Positions 17,467-30,785 of a stretch of 64,000 nt of DNA are shown here, one piece after another. The stretch's first letter is position 1; every line of letters begins with the position of its first letter. The notes under the pieces were generated by a model. That model saw only the letters and a program-made list of their open reading frames with translations, had not been told where the DNA came from and searched no databases. The position numbers and the translations under genes were made by a program. This DNA comes from Arthrobacter sp. efr-133-R2A-120 (lineage in GTDB: Bacteria; Actinomycetota; Actinomycetes; Actinomycetales; Micrococcaceae), in contig NZ_JARVRF010000005.1 in assembly GCF_030209835.1 (NCBI RefSeq), positions 1-64,000 on the forward strand. Direction: 5' to 3'.

Positions 17467-18497
17467 GCCGCTACTTCCGTGCTGCGGATGACCGACAAGA
17501 TGCTATCGCGGTCGATCTGGCCGGTGATCCTGCCGGAGTCTTCCACGAGCACGGGACACGATGAGTTCATGACGGTGGGAATGGCGTCGCGGATGATCGT
17601 GCCGGCGCTCAGGACGGGAGCATCCCCGGGAGTGCCCAAAGCTACCGGATTGGTGATCCATTTGAGCGTCAGGACATCCGCGCGGGGTACTTCGGAGACG
17701 AAGTCGGCAATGTACTTGTCCGCTGGCGATCCGACAAGGTCATCGCCGGTGCCGCACTGGACTGTCTCGCCGTTCCGCATGATCAGGATGCGGTCCCCGA
17801 GTTTGAGCGCTTCGGATAGGTCGTGGGTAACGAACACCATCGTCTTGCCCATCTCTTTGTGCAGCCGGATGACTTCCGCCTGCATATCGCGCCGGATGAG
17901 CGGGTCCAGGGCCGAGAACGGCTCGTCGAAGAGGATGGTGTCCGGATCGCCCGCCAAGGCGCGGCCAAGCCCAACACGCTGCTGCATTCCGCCGGAAAGC
18001 TGATCGGGGAAATGCTGCTCGTAGCCCTTGAGGCCTACCAGTTCGATGATTTCGCGGGATTTGGCGTAACGCTCATTTTTTGACGCCCCACGGATCTGCA
18101 ATCCGTAGGAGACGTTGTCCAGCACGGTGCGGTGCGGGAGGAGGCCGAAGTGCTGGAAGACCATGGACATCTTCCTCCGGCGCAGTTCCCGAAGTTCGGT
18201 GGTTCCCGCGTCCAACACGTCTTTTCCGTCGACCAGGACGGAACCCGACGTCGGTTCGATCAGCCGGGTGAGGCACCGGATCAGGGTGGATTTTCCTGAT
18301 CCGGACAGGCCCATGACGACGAACACCTCGCCCTTGGCGACGTCGAAGTTCATGTCCCGCACGGCAGCATTGCAGCCGGTGCGTTCAAGCAATTCGCCTG
18401 AGCTCAAGCTCGATAGTTCCGGATTCTTAGGGATCTTTTCACCTCCGGGTCCGAAGACCTTCCAGAGGTTGCGCACTGATATGTCAGGACTGCTCAT
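17463..18497 (-). CDS. proV: Glycine betaine/proline-type ABC transporter ATP-binding protein
   Basis: A 344-residue ATPase. Walker A is GLSGSGKST, the signature is [15 protein letters not shown], Walker B is ILFDEP and the switch His is in VFVTHD. The [10 protein letters not shown] and [11 protein letters not shown] segments near the N-terminus and a C-terminal CBS-like region (about 280-344) are typical of ProV/OpuAA. The ATG at 18497 overlaps the aldehyde dehydrogenase stop by 4 bp. It energises import of the substrate of the BetA/BetB enzymes encoded upstream. Confidence 0.92.
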   Translation of the reverse strand: MSSPDISVRNLWKVFGPGGEKIPKNPELSSLSSGELLERTGCNAAVRDMNFDVAKGEVFVVMGLSGSGKSTLIRCLTRLIEPTSGSVLVDGKDVLDAGTTELRELRRRKMSMVFQHFGLLPHRTVLDNVSYGLQIRGASKNERYAKSREIIELVGLKGYEQHFPDQLSGGMQQRVGLGRALAGDPDTILFDEPFSALDPLIRRDMQAEVIRLHKEMGKTMVFVTHDLSEALKLGDRILIMRNGETVQCGTGDDLVGSPADKYIADFVSEVPRADVLTLKWITNPVALGTPGDAPVLSAGTIIRDAIPTVMNSSCPVLVEDSGRITGQIDRDSILSVIRSTEVAA

Positions 18498-20014
18498 TGC
18501 TGTACTCCTGCCTGCGGCGGCTCGAACCAGTGGCTGGGCCCGGGGCTGATGTTTTGCCAGATGTGTTTTGTTTCTCGGTATTCGGCCAAGCCAGCGAGCC
18601 CCAATTCGCGGCCATTGCCTGACTGTCCAAAGCCGCCCCATTCGGCTTGCGGAACGTACGGGTGGTAGTCGTTGATCCAGACCGTCCCGTGACGCAGCGC
18701 TTCGGAGACCCGCTGGGCCTTCGAGGCGTCTGCCGTCCACACGGCACCGGCCAGTCCGTAGACGGTGTCGTTCGCCAGCCGGACGGCCTCTTCCTCGGTG
18801 GTGAACGTTTCCACCGTCATGACGGGGCCAAAGGATTCCTCCTGGACCACGCGCATCGAGGTCTTGCACCCGTCCAACACGGTGGGCGGGTAGAAACTGC
18901 CACGGCCCAGTTCCGGGGTGTCCGGAATGAAGCCGCCGCACAGCAGCCGCGCGCCCTCCGCAACTCCGGCCTGCACGTAGGCATGGACCTTGTCCCGGTG
19001 GGCCGTGGAGATCAGCGGGCCGGTCTGGGCCTCCTGGTCGAAGGGGCCGCCCAGCCGGATCTGGCGTGCACGGCGGACCACTTCGGCCACAAACTCCTCG
19101 TGAATGGACTCTTCGACAATGAGCCGCGCCCCGGCCGAGCAGACCTGGCCCGAGTTCAGGAAGACGGCAGTCAAGGCGTTGTCGATCGCGGCCTCCCGGT
19201 CAGCGTCGGCAAAGACCACATTCGGGTTCTTGCCTCCGAGCTCGAGGGCCACGCGCTTGACCGTCTGCGCCGCGGCCACCATGATCCGCTTGCCGGTTTC
19301 CAGCCCGCCCGTGAAGGAGACCAGATCGACCCGCGGATCCGAACTGAGCACAGCCCCGACCTCCGGTCCCGTTCCCGTCACGAGGTTCGCGACGCCGTCG
19401 GGCACGCCTGCTTCCCGCAGGGTGTCCATGAGGAGGATGGACGTCGAAGGCGTCAACTCACTGGGCTTGAGGACAAAGGTGTTCCCGGCCAACAGCGCCG
19501 GTGCAACTTTCCACGAAGCCTGCAGGAGCGGATAGTTCCACGGCGTGATGAGGCCGCAGACGCCCACGGGTGCATGGACGACCCGACTGATGGCGCCAGG
19601 CCGGCCGGTATCGATCACGCGGCCCGCGTCCGTGCCTGCCACGCTGCCGTAGTAGCGGAAGCAGGCGATGACGTCGTCGATGTCGTATTCGGCTTCGACC
19701 AGGCGCTTGCCGGTGTCGAGGGCTTCGGCCGCGGCGTATGCGGCCTTGTCCCGCTGCAGCAGCCCGGCCACGCGGAGCAGGATCGCGCCGCGTTCCAGTT
19801 CCGGAGTGCGCGGCCAGAGGCCGTCGTCGAACGCCGTACGGGCGCTAGCCACCGCTGCCTCGGCATCAGCCGCCGTGCACTCTGCGACGTCGGCAACGTG
19901 CGTACCGTCCGCCGCGCAGTTGATGCTGCGGATTCCTCCGGCGGACTGCCGCCAGCCGCCGTCAACGTAGCTGCCGCGCACCGTGTGGGTCTGGGAAAGT
20001 TGTGGGCTGTTCAT
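18494..20014 (-). CDS. betB: Betaine aldehyde dehydrogenase
   Basis: A 506-residue NAD(P)-dependent aldehyde dehydrogenase converting betaine aldehyde to glycine betaine. Visible are the [21 protein letters not shown] region, the nucleotide-site [12 protein letters not shown], the general base in [11 protein letters not shown] and the nucleophile in [21 protein letters not shown] and YRETKHIW at the C-terminus are typical of the betaine aldehyde branch. It overlaps both betA and proV by 4 bp, so the three are translationally coupled. Assignment to betaine aldehyde rests partly on betA next door. Confidence 0.92.
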   Translation of the reverse strand: MNSPQLSQTHTVRGSYVDGGWRQSAGGIRSINCAADGTHVADVAECTAADAEAAVASARTAFDDGLWPRTPELERGAILLRVAGLLQRDKAAYAAAEALDTGKRLVEAEYDIDDVIACFRYYGSVAGTDAGRVIDTGRPGAISRVVHAPVGVCGLITPWNYPLLQASWKVAPALLAGNTFVLKPSELTPSTSILLMDTLREAGVPDGVANLVTGTGPEVGAVLSSDPRVDLVSFTGGLETGKRIMVAAAQTVKRVALELGGKNPNVVFADADREAAIDNALTAVFLNSGQVCSAGARLIVEESIHEEFVAEVVRRARQIRLGGPFDQEAQTGPLISTAHRDKVHAYVQAGVAEGARLLCGGFIPDTPELGRGSFYPPTVLDGCKTSMRVVQEESFGPVMTVETFTTEEEAVRLANDTVYGLAGAVWTADASKAQRVSEALRHGTVWINDYHPYVPQAEWGGFGQSGNGRELGLAGLAEYRETKHIWQNISPGPSHWFEPPQAGVQQ

Positions 20015-21759
20015 GCCGCTCCTTGGTTCCTTGCCGGAGTGACCTGGGGCTGGCCGTCCAGGCTTTCCAGGTTGTCCGGAACCGGGCTGCTGCCGTGCCG
20101 GTAGAACTCGGCGGCGATCGGAGCGAGGGGTTCGCGGCCCTGGATCAAGTCCGCAGCTTTCTCGGCCAGCATCATGACCGGCGCGTAGATGTTGCCGTTG
20201 GTCACGTAGGGCATTGCCGAAGCGTCAGCCACCCGCAGGCCCGAGGTACCGTGCACCCTCATGCTGAGCGGGTCCACCACGGCCATGGGATCGGTCGCCG
20301 GACCCATCTTTGCGGTGCAGGACGGGTGCAGGGCGGTTTCGGCGTCGCGGGCTACCCAGTCGAGGATTTCCTCGTCTGTCTGGACGGACGGACCGGGGGA
20401 GAGCTCACCGCCATCGAAAGGCGCCATGGCCGACTGCTCCAGGATCTGCCGGGAAATCCGGATGGCTTCGACCCACTCGCGCCGGTCCTGCTCCGTGGAA
20501 AGGTAGTTGAATTTCATGGACGGGTGGGCGGTCGGGTCCGTGGAAGTGATCTTCAGGCTGCCGCGCGCATCGGAGTACATGGGCCCGATGTGCACTTGGT
20601 AGCCATGCTTGGCGTCGGCCTTTTGGCCGTCATAACGGACGGCAACAGGCAGGAAGTGGAACATGAGGTTGGGGTAGGCCACGTCTTCGTTGGACCGCAC
20701 AAAGCCGCCGCCTTCGAAGTGGTTGGTGGCCGCTGGTCCCTTGCGCCCGAACAGCCACTGCAGGCCGATCCATGGATAGCGCCACAGGCTCAGGCTCGGC
20801 TGCATGGACACCGGCTGGGTGCAGGCGTGCTGGATGTAGACCTCCAGGTGGTCCTGCAGGTTTTCGCCGACGCCGGGCAGGTCGATTACTGGCTTGATGC
20901 CGAGGGACTTGAGGTGCGTGGAGTCCCCGACGCCGGACAACTGCAGGAGCTGCGGGGTGTTGATGGCCCCTCCGCACAGGACTACTTCCTGGGCATCCAC
21001 GCTGTGCTGCTTGCCATTGCGTCGATAGCTGACGCCCGTGGCCCTGACATCGGACGTTCCAATGCCGTCGAAGTTGATTTTCGAGACGAGGGCCCGGGTC
21101 CTGACCGTGAGGTTCGGCCGGTTGAGGTGCGGCCGCAAGTAGGCACGCGAGGCGGAGAGCCGCTGGCCCTTGTGGACATTGCGGTCGAAGGGACCGAAGC
21201 CCTCCTGCCGGTACCCGTTGACATCGTTGGTCCGTGCGAATCCGGCTTGTTGGGCCGCGCGGAAGAAGGCTTGGAAGAGGGGATTGCGCGCCGGACCGCG
21301 TTCGAGGACCAGCGGTCCGTCGTGTCCGCGCAGTTCATCGTCGGGTTCCGCGGCGAGCGCGGTCTCCATGCGGTTGAAGTAGGGGAGGCAATGCGCGAAG
21401 TCCCAGGTCTCCATCCCGGCGTCGGCTCCCCAGCGTTCGTAGTCCAAGGGGTTGCCGCGCTGGAAGATCATCCCGTTGATGGAACTTGAGCCGCCCAGGA
21501 CCTTGCCGCGGGTGTGGGCGATCCGGCGTCCGTGCATGTGCGGCTCAGGGTCGGATTGGTAGCGCCAGTCGTAGAACCTGTTCCCGCTGGGGAAGGTGAG
21601 CGCCGCGGGCATCTGGATGAACAGGTCCCAGGGGTAGTCGCTGCGGCCAGCCTCCAGGACCAGGACGGTCTTGGAGGGGTCCGCGCTGAGCCTGTCTGCC
21701 AGCACCGATCCGGCGCTGCCCCCACCCACGATGACGTAATCAAACTTTTCGTTGGCCAT
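20011..21759 (-). CDS. betA: Choline dehydrogenase (GMC oxidoreductase)
   Basis: A 582-residue FAD enzyme oxidising choline to betaine aldehyde. The N-terminus has [19 protein letters not shown] (ADP-binding) and the GMC signatures follow: [20 protein letters not shown] and [17 protein letters not shown]. The C-terminal catalytic region has HPSCTAKMG and [19 protein letters not shown]. Length fits BetA. The start at 21759 precedes the dinucleotide-binding strand by five residues. It sits 56 bp after dimethylglycine oxidase in the same operon. Confidence 0.93.
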   Translation of the reverse strand: MANEKFDYVIVGGGSAGSVLADRLSADPSKTVLVLEAGRSDYPWDLFIQMPAALTFPSGNRFYDWRYQSDPEPHMHGRRIAHTRGKVLGGSSSINGMIFQRGNPLDYERWGADAGMETWDFAHCLPYFNRMETALAAEPDDELRGHDGPLVLERGPARNPLFQAFFRAAQQAGFARTNDVNGYRQEGFGPFDRNVHKGQRLSASRAYLRPHLNRPNLTVRTRALVSKINFDGIGTSDVRATGVSYRRNGKQHSVDAQEVVLCGGAINTPQLLQLSGVGDSTHLKSLGIKPVIDLPGVGENLQDHLEVYIQHACTQPVSMQPSLSLWRYPWIGLQWLFGRKGPAATNHFEGGGFVRSNEDVAYPNLMFHFLPVAVRYDGQKADAKHGYQVHIGPMYSDARGSLKITSTDPTAHPSMKFNYLSTEQDRREWVEAIRISRQILEQSAMAPFDGGELSPGPSVQTDEEILDWVARDAETALHPSCTAKMGPATDPMAVVDPLSMRVHGTSGLRVADASAMPYVTNGNIYAPVMMLAEKAADLIQGREPLAPIAAEFYRHGSSPVPDNLESLDGQPQVTPARNQGAA

Positions 21760-21815
21760 TAGTTGAACTCCTTTGAAGTGATCCCCATTGCTGTGTCGAG
21801 TAGCCAGGAGGGGCG

Positions 21816-24724
<2,909 letters not shown>

Positions 24725-24859
24725 CTCACGAACCTCTTTCACCGGATTGGTCGAAAACCTGGGGGCGGTTGTTTCATGATCAACGAAGATCACAATACGC
24801 AACAGAGTGATGGACCTCACAGGGGCTTGTCAAGAGGTGGAAATTACTCCGCAGATTGC

Positions 24860-24923
24860 TTGACACGCGATGTGAAGGCCGTCACACTGTTTCGCATAAC
24901 GAAGTTCGTTGCGTAATGCGCAA
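24860..24923 (+). promoter_or_regulatory. Divergent control region: -35-like box and overlapping palindromes
   Basis: TTGACA at 24860-24865 is followed 17 bases later by CACACT (24883-24888), a weak -10 match. Next come AACGAAgTTCGTT (24898-24910) and TTGCGtaatgCGCAA (24909-24923), which share two bases. A related ACGCAAC stretch occurs at 24797-24803. The palindromes lie between the -35-like box and the ferredoxin reductase start, as expected for repression by an IclR-type regulator such as 29119-29952. Confidence 0.45.
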
Positions 24924-24956
24924 TAAAATTTCGAACGGCTCAACGAGGAGGAAGCC

Positions 24957-26153
24957 ATGGAGACATTGGCGATCGTGGGCGCATCATTGGCTGGACTTTC
25001 CGCCGCCCGCGCTGCCCGCGCGCAGGGTTTTTGTGGCCGGCTGCTCATCATTGGAGATGAGCAGCAGCGGCCCTATGACCGACCGCCCCTGTCCAAGGAG
25101 TTCCTGGCAGGAAAGATCGGCATCAAGCACTTGATGTTGGAAGCGGAAGAGGCGGGAATGGCAGATCCCCTGCAGGCTGAATGGCTGTTGGGGTCGCCTG
25201 CGAAGAGCTTTGACGCGGCCAGCAGGACCATCACCCTTGGTAACGGACGCACGGTGGTGGCTGACGGCGTCGTGATCGCCACCGGAGCTTCGGCCCGCAC
25301 CCTGCCCGAACTTGCGGGCCTATCCAATGTCTTTACGCTGCGGACTCTTGAGGATGCGCAGGACCTGGCTCCGGAACTCGTTCCGGGCGGCCGCCTGCTG
25401 GTGGTTGGCGCAGGCTTCATCGGCGCGGAGGTGGCGTCAACGGCCAAGGGCCTGGGAATGGACGTGACCATTATCTGCAAGAGCCCGATCCCGCTGAGCG
25501 CTCCGATCGGTTCGGAGATGGCTGCCGTCATGGCCACGCTCCACGGGATCAATGGAGTGGAACTGATTTGTGACACGGGAATCGACTCGTATTACAGCTA
25601 CGAAGGAAATGTGACCGGTGTCCGGCTCAGCGACGGACAGTACCGTTCCGCCGACGTCGTACTTCTCGGAATCGGTGCGGTCCCCAACGTCGGGTGGCTG
25701 GCCGGTTCGGGGCTGGAGCTCGACGACGGCGTCACGTGCGATTCGATGGGACGGACAAACGTCCCCGGCGTGGTTGCCGTGGGAGACTGCGCGGCCTGGT
25801 ACGACGAATGCAGCGGGCAGCACCATCGCGTGGAGCATTGGAGCGGTGCCCAGGAACGTGCCGCCCTTGCCGTGACAGGGCTCTTGGATCACTCAGCCGC
25901 ACCCCAACCGCTCAACCTGCCGTACTTCTGGTCGGACCAGTACGGAGTAACGCTCCAGTTCGCCGGCCATGCGCGGGACGCGGAGCGCGTCGAAATTGAG
26001 GCAGGGCAGCTCGAGGACCACAGCTTCCTGGCCGTGTACTACCGGGGCGAGGAACCAGTGGGCGTTCTAGGTGTGAACCAGCCGCGTCTGTTCACCCGTT
26101 GGCGCCGGCAACTCAACGCCCGCAATGCCCCGCCCGTCCTGGCAACCCCATAG
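24957..26153 (+). CDS. FAD-dependent NAD(P)H:ferredoxin reductase of the Rieske system
   Basis: A 398-residue reductase of the putidaredoxin reductase type. The FAD site is AIVGASLAGLSAARAAR at the N-terminus, followed by RPYDRPPLSKEFLAG, the central NAD site VVGAGFIGAEVASTAKGLG near residue 155, and the second FAD motif VPGVVAVGDCA near residue 265. The C-terminus has QYGVTLQFAGHA and LGVNQPRLFTRWRRQL. A strong gaggagg ribosome-binding site precedes the ATG. It should reduce the small Rieske ferredoxin encoded divergently and so drive the oxygenase 45 bp downstream. Confidence 0.92.
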   Translation: METLAIVGASLAGLSAARAARAQGFCGRLLIIGDEQQRPYDRPPLSKEFLAGKIGIKHLMLEAEEAGMADPLQAEWLLGSPAKSFDAASRTITLGNGRTVVADGVVIATGASARTLPELAGLSNVFTLRTLEDAQDLAPELVPGGRLLVVGAGFIGAEVASTAKGLGMDVTIICKSPIPLSAPIGSEMAAVMATLHGINGVELICDTGIDSYYSYEGNVTGVRLSDGQYRSADVVLLGIGAVPNVGWLAGSGLELDDGVTCDSMGRTNVPGVVAVGDCAAWYDECSGQHHRVEHWSGAQERAALAVTGLLDHSAAPQPLNLPYFWSDQYGVTLQFAGHARDAERVEIEAGQLEDHSFLAVYYRGEEPVGVLGVNQPRLFTRWRRQLNARNAPPVLATP

Positions 26154-26197
26154 ACATTCCGAGCCTCAACCACGTTCATCACTGAATAGGAGTCAGC

Positions 26198-27334
26198 ATG
26201 ACCACTGAAGTTGTTTCCCCCAGCCTGATCCCCACTCTCCCCGGCCACACTTATGTCAGTGAAGACATCTTCCGTGCCGAGCAGGAACACATCTTCGAAC
26301 AAATGTGGTTCTGCGCCGTGCGGACCGCGGACCTGGAAAAGGCCGGCTCGTTCAAAACCGTGCAGATCGGCCGTGAGAGCGTACTCATCAACCGCACCCG
26401 CAAGGGAGAGATCCGCGCGTTCTACAACATCTGCCGGCACCGCGGCGTGAAGCTGTGCATGGAGGAGTCCGGCGAGGCCAACCGCTCGTTCCAGTGCCCG
26501 TACCACGCCTGGACCTACGATCTTGAGGGAAAGCTCATCGCGGCCCCGAACCTCACCAAGATGCCGGATATCGATCGAAACGAATACGGGCTGGTCAAGG
26601 TCCACGTCCGGGAATACATGGGCTACGTTTGGGTCAGCCTCGCGGATGAGCCACCGTCGTTCGAGGAAGACGTCATGGGTGCGATCGAGGAGCGCCTCGG
26701 GGATCTGCGGGCTGTTGACGACTATGACATCGCGAACCTGAGCCTTGGCCGGCGCATCAAGTACGACGTCAAGGCCAACTGGAAGCTCATCATCGAAAAC
26801 TTCATGGAGTGCTACCACTGCGCGACGATCCACCCCGAACTCACCGAAGTCCTGCCCGAGTTCGCCGACGGCCTGGCGGCGCAGTATTTTGTGGGCCACG
26901 GCGCCGAGTTCGGTGACGACATCAAGGGCTTCACGATTGACGGTTCCGAAGGCCTGGATCGGATTCCCGGCGTCGGCGACGACCAGGACCGCCGCTACTA
27001 CGCAGTGACCATCAAGCCGAATGTTTTCGTCAACCTTGTTCCGGACCACGTCATCATCCACCGCATGTTCCCGTTGGCCGCCGACCACACGATCGTCGAA
27101 TGCGACTGGCTGTACCTGCCCAGCGTGGTGGAATCCGGCAAGGACGTGAGCGCTTCGGTGGAGCTCTTCCACCGGGTCAACGAGCAGGACTTCGACGCCT
27201 GCGAACGCTGCCAGCCGGCCATGGGATCCAAGATCTACGCAAAGGGCGGCGTCCTGGTACCGAGCGAGCACCACATTGAGGCGTTCCACAGCTGGGTCAC
27301 GAGCAAGATCGCCGACGTCCCCGCCGACAGCTAG
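26198..27334 (+). CDS. Rieske non-heme iron oxygenase, probable glycine betaine monooxygenase (GbcA-like)
   Basis: A 378-residue oxygenase alpha subunit. The Rieske cluster ligands are Cys-79, His-81, Cys-100 and His-103. The mononuclear iron site is in NFMECYHCATIHPEL, with His-207 and His-212. This subgroup demethylates quaternary amines such as glycine betaine, stachydrine and carnitine. Between BetAB and dimethylglycine oxidase, conversion of glycine betaine to dimethylglycine plus formaldehyde is the missing step, so that role is inferred from context. A TAGGAG site precedes the ATG. Confidence 0.88.
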   Translation: MTTEVVSPSLIPTLPGHTYVSEDIFRAEQEHIFEQMWFCAVRTADLEKAGSFKTVQIGRESVLINRTRKGEIRAFYNICRHRGVKLCMEESGEANRSFQCPYHAWTYDLEGKLIAAPNLTKMPDIDRNEYGLVKVHVREYMGYVWVSLADEPPSFEEDVMGAIEERLGDLRAVDDYDIANLSLGRRIKYDVKANWKLIIENFMECYHCATIHPELTEVLPEFADGLAAQYFVGHGAEFGDDIKGFTIDGSEGLDRIPGVGDDQDRRYYAVTIKPNVFVNLVPDHVIIHRMFPLAADHTIVECDWLYLPSVVESGKDVSASVELFHRVNEQDFDACERCQPAMGSKIYAKGGVLVPSEHHIEAFHSWVTSKIADVPADS

Positions 27335-27395
27335 ACGGAGGAATGTCTGTCGCCGTAACGAGTAACCAGGAACCTAGGAAAAGGAACGCAAGCCA

Positions 27396-28484
27396 ATGGT
27401 TCATAAAGTAAAAGCTGTCATCGCCAAGGAAAAGAACGCCCCCGTCACGCTGGAGACCATCCTGGTGCCGGATCCCGGTCCGGGCGAGGCGCTCGTGGAC
27501 ATCCTCACCTGCGGCGTCTGCCACACCGACCTGCACTACAAGCAGGGCGGTATCACCGATGATTTCCCCATCCTGCTCGGCCACGAGGCCACAGGCGTGG
27601 TCAGCGCGGTCGGCCCGGACGTCACCGACGTGGCGCCGGGGGACCGGGTGATCCTGAACTGGCGGGCCGTGTGCGGCCACTGCAGGGCGTGCGCCAAGGG
27701 GCAGCCGCAGTACTGCTTCAACACGCACAACGCCACCCAGAAGATGACCCTGGAGGACGGCACGGAACTCACTCCGGCCCTGGGGATCGGCGCCTTCGCG
27801 GAGAAGACACTCGTGGCCGCGGGGCAGTGCACCAAAGTGGACGACGACGTCGATCCGGCCGCCGTCGGGCTGCTCGGCTGCGGTGTGATGGCAGGCATCG
27901 GTGCCGCTATCAACACCGGTGAGGTCAAGCGGGGCGAGTCCGTGGCCGTGATCGGTTGCGGCGGCGTCGGCATCGCCGCCATTGCCGGGGCAAAGCTCGC
28001 CGGCGCCACGACGATCATCGCCGTGGACATCGACGCCAACAAAATCGGGATGGCTATGTCCCTGGGAGCCACGCACGGCGTGAACTCCAGCCAGGAAGAC
28101 CCCGTCGAGGCCATCCGGGCCCTGACCGGCGGCAACGGCGCGGATGTGGTGATTGACGCCGTCGGGCGCCCGGAGACCTACAAGCAAGCCTTCTACGCGC
28201 GCGACCTCGCGGGCCGCGTGGTGCTGGTGGGCGTCCCGACGCCGGACATGAAGCTTGAGCTGCCCTTGCTGGATGTCTTCGGCCGCGGTGGTTCGCTGAA
28301 GTCCTCCTGGTACGGGGACTGCCTGCCTTCCCGCGACTTCCCGATGCTGGTGGCGCACTACAAGCAGGGCAACCTTGACTTGGACGCGTTCGTGTCCGAA
28401 CGGATCACCATCGACCAGGTGGAAGAGGCGTTCGCCAAGATGCACGAGGGCAAAGTGCTCCGTTCGGTGGTGGAAATCGGATGA
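27396..28484 (+). CDS. mscR: S-(hydroxymethyl)mycothiol dehydrogenase (formaldehyde oxidation)
   Basis: A 362-residue class III-type alcohol dehydrogenase. Catalytic zinc ligands are in [10 protein letters not shown] and GHEATGVV, structural zinc cysteines in [15 protein letters not shown], and the NAD site in [20 protein letters not shown]. The subgroup oxidises the formaldehyde-mycothiol adduct in actinobacteria. Here it would remove formaldehyde released by the Rieske demethylase just upstream. The aaaggaa ribosome-binding site is clear. It overlaps the next gene by 4 bp; the same pairing occurs at Rv2259-Rv2260 in Mycobacterium tuberculosis, as I recall. Confidence 0.92.
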   Translation: MVHKVKAVIAKEKNAPVTLETILVPDPGPGEALVDILTCGVCHTDLHYKQGGITDDFPILLGHEATGVVSAVGPDVTDVAPGDRVILNWRAVCGHCRACAKGQPQYCFNTHNATQKMTLEDGTELTPALGIGAFAEKTLVAAGQCTKVDDDVDPAAVGLLGCGVMAGIGAAINTGEVKRGESVAVIGCGGVGIAAIAGAKLAGATTIIAVDIDANKIGMAMSLGATHGVNSSQEDPVEAIRALTGGNGADVVIDAVGRPETYKQAFYARDLAGRVVLVGVPTPDMKLELPLLDVFGRGGSLKSSWYGDCLPSRDFPMLVAHYKQGNLDLDAFVSERITIDQVEEAFAKMHEGKVLRSVVEIG

Positions 28485-29122
28485 CTGTCGCCATTGAAAA
28501 CCTCGTCACCTCGGGCACGTTTTCGCTCGACGGGGGTACGTGGGACGTGGACAACAACGTCTGGATTGTCGGCAACGACGACGAATGCGTGATCATCGAT
28601 TCGCCGCACGACGCAACGGCGATCATCAATCAGGTACGCGGGCGGAAGGTGCGCGCCATCCTCCTCACCCATGCGCACAACGATCACATCGGAGCAGCGC
28701 TCGACGTCGCGAAGGCCGTGAACGCCCCGATCCACCTGCACCCCGCAGACATGGTCCTGTGGGAGCAGGTGTACCCGGACGCCCGGCCGGACCGCTACAT
28801 TTCAGACGGCGACATCTTCGAAGTGGCGGGCACGGCCCTGCACGCCATCCACACGCCGGGCCACTCACCGGGTTCCACCTGCTTCTACCTGGAAAGCGAA
28901 GGCACGGTGTTCACTGGCGACACCCTCTTCAACGGCGGCCCGGGAGCAACCGGAAGGTCGCACAGCGACCACCCGACCATCCTGGCCTCGATCCGGGAAC
29001 GCCTCCTGACGCTTCCGCTGGAAACCGTGGTCCGGACCGGCCACGGCGACAACACGACCATCAAAGCCGAGGGCGAAAACCTCGCCCAGGCAGCGCTGGA
29101 TCGTCAGGCCGACGGCGCTTAG
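28481..29122 (+). CDS. Metallo-beta-lactamase-fold hydrolase (putative S-formylmycothiol hydrolase)
   Basis: A 213-residue MBL-fold protein. The metal motif HAHNDH is at residues 64-69, with the later ligands in [17 protein letters not shown] and a C-terminal TGHGDNT. The ATG overlaps the dehydrogenase stop (ATGA), so the two are made together. By analogy with glyoxalase II and the position after the dehydrogenase, it may hydrolyse S-formylmycothiol to formate and mycothiol; this is inference. Its TAG overlaps the stop of the convergent IclR gene, and its terminator lies inside that gene. Confidence 0.85.
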   Translation: MTVAIENLVTSGTFSLDGGTWDVDNNVWIVGNDDECVIIDSPHDATAIINQVRGRKVRAILLTHAHNDHIGAALDVAKAVNAPIHLHPADMVLWEQVYPDARPDRYISDGDIFEVAGTALHAIHTPGHSPGSTCFYLESEGTVFTGDTLFNGGPGATGRSHSDHPTILASIRERLLTLPLETVVRTGHGDNTTIKAEGENLAQAALDRQADGA

Positions 29123-29952
29123 GCGCCGCTGGCTGCTGTGTAACCCATCTTGACGCTGATTGAATACCCGGCTTGCTTGAGCGCATCAAGCAAGCCGGGT
29201 ATTTTTTCCGGCTCGAAACGGAAGGCCGGTCCGGAAAGACTGATGGCTCCGATCACCGTGCCGCTGTGGTTGCGGATCGGAACGGCGACGGCGTTGAGTC
29301 CGCGCTCGAGTTCTTCATACGTGGCGGCGTACCCGGCCTCTGAAATGACCGGCATTTGCTGTTCCAGCTCGTCGCGGTCGGTGATGGTCTGCGGCGTGTA
29401 TCGTGCCTGACCGGATTCCCTGAGAACGCGGTCACGCGTCGCAGGCGGCAGCGCGGCAAGCATGACCTTGCCGCTGGACGTGGCGTGGAGCGGGGTGAGC
29501 CCGCCGATCCAGTCCTGCGTGCCAAGCGTGTTGGGGCCAATGGCCTGGTCCACATTGACCGCGAAATTTGACCTCAGCACGGCCAGGTTGGCGGTCTCGG
29601 CGAACTTCTCCGCCAGGGCTTCGAGATCTTCCCGGGCCTCCTTTACCAAGCTGAGGCGGGCCGGAATAGCGCTGGCCAGGCGCAGGATGTTGAATCCGAG
29701 TTGGTATTTTCCGCGCTCGTGGTTCTGCTGAACCATGCCACGGGCGTCCAGGGCGCTCAGCAGTCGCGAAGCCGTTGACTTGTGGACGCCCATTTCCTCA
29801 GCGATCTCACTCACGCCGGCATCGCCGCTGCGGGCGATGATTTCGAGCACGGTGATGGCCCGGTCCACGGACTGCACACCCGCGTGGTGCGCGCCGGCCG
29901 GATCGGAATCGGGGTCGTTGGCAAGACTTGCATCAGCGTCCATGTGGTTCAT
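29119..29952 (-). CDS. IclR family transcriptional regulator (probable regulator of betaine demethylation genes)
   Basis: A 277-residue regulator with an N-terminal winged helix (SVDRAITVLEIIARSG, then GVSEIAEEMGVHKSTASRLLSAL) and a C-terminal effector domain (GLTPLHATSSGKVMLA is the usual signature). The ATG at 29952 was chosen; an in-frame TTG at 29970 and an ATG at 29943 are alternatives. It converges on the Rieske oxygenase operon and is the likely regulator of the divergent promoter at 24.8 kb. Its last codons coincide with a terminator for the opposite strand. Confidence 0.87.
   Translation of the reverse strand: MNHMDADASLANDPDSDPAGAHHAGVQSVDRAITVLEIIARSGDAGVSEIAEEMGVHKSTASRLLSALDARGMVQQNHERGKYQLGFNILRLASAIPARLSLVKEAREDLEALAEKFAETANLAVLRSNFAVNVDQAIGPNTLGTQDWIGGLTPLHATSSGKVMLAALPPATRDRVLRESGQARYTPQTITDRDELEQQMPVISEAGYAATYEELERGLNAVAVPIRNHSGTVIGAISLSGPAFRFEPEKIPGLLDALKQAGYSISVKMGYTAASGA
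29165..29207 (+). terminator. Intrinsic terminator of the plus-strand operon, embedded in the IclR coding sequence
   Basis: A perfect 16-bp stem (29165-29180 with 29186-29201) around a GCGCA loop, followed by TTTTTT at 29202-29207 on the plus strand. It lies 43 bp after the hydrolase stop and inside the last codons of the convergent IclR gene (the IPGLLDALKQAGY region). Confidence 0.9.
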
Positions 29953-30047
29953 CGTCTCAAACGCGGTCAAGTGTGCGGCCTCTCTGCGCTGCGTGTCCTG
30001 GGATGCTGCCGTCTATCGGGAATTGCATGGCTATATGATCGGGCGGT

Positions 30048-30785
30048 ATGGCACTTCGACTTGTTCAGGTGAATTTCAAGGCCCGTGATGACGCGTCTCT
30101 CGGCCGGTTTTGGGCGGAGGCGCTCGGCTGGGATATTTCCAGCGAGGGGCCCGGTGTGACCAACGTTGAACCTGTGGGATTCGCCTGGCCGGACCCCGCG
30201 GCCGTTTGCGTCGATGTGGTCACGGTCCCGGACCCGGAGACGGTGAGGTACCGCGCGCACCTGGATCTCGCCACCGCCTCTGCGGCCGATCAGGCGGAGC
30301 TGGTGGCGCGCTTGGTGAAGCTCGGCGCGACGCCCGCCGACATTGGCCAGGGTGATGTGCCGTGGACGGTCCTGGCCGACCCGGAGGGCAACCTGTTCTG
30401 CGTGCTGGAGCCTCGGCCGATCTATCGGGACACTGGGCCGATCGCCGCGGTGGTGGTCAACTGTGCGGATCCACGGGCCATGGCCCGGTTCTGGAGCGGG
30501 GCGACTGACTGGACCCTGCACGAAGTGACCGACGATTTTGCGAGCCTGCGTTCAGCCAAAGGTGTCGGGCCCTATCTCGAGTTCGTTCGCACGCCCGACG
30601 CGAATGCCGTGTGCGGCCGGGCCCATCTCGACCTGAGGCCGTACCCCGGCGACGATCAAGCCGCGGAGGTGGCCCGGCTGCGGGCCCTGGGCGCCACAGA
30701 CGCCGACGTCGGCCAGGGCGATGTGCCATGGGTGTGCCTCGCCGACACGGAGGGCAACGAGTTCTGCGTCCTCACCCCCGGCTGA
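30048..30785 (+). CDS. VOC-family protein with two glyoxalase-like domains
   Basis: A 245-residue protein made of two similar halves (about 1-122 and 129-245). Each has the pattern RFW, then RAHLDL, then GATxADxGQGDVPW and a terminal GNxFCVL. It belongs to the vicinal oxygen chelate superfamily in its actinobacterial glyoxalase-like subgroup. Metal ligands are not clear, so it may be a binding protein rather than an enzyme. It lies upstream of and divergent from the IclR gene and marks the left edge of the accessory block. Confidence 0.82.
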   Translation: MALRLVQVNFKARDDASLGRFWAEALGWDISSEGPGVTNVEPVGFAWPDPAAVCVDVVTVPDPETVRYRAHLDLATASAADQAELVARLVKLGATPADIGQGDVPWTVLADPEGNLFCVLEPRPIYRDTGPIAAVVVNCADPRAMARFWSGATDWTLHEVTDDFASLRSAKGVGPYLEFVRTPDANAVCGRAHLDLRPYPGDDQAAEVARLRALGATDADVGQGDVPWVCLADTEGNEFCVLTPG

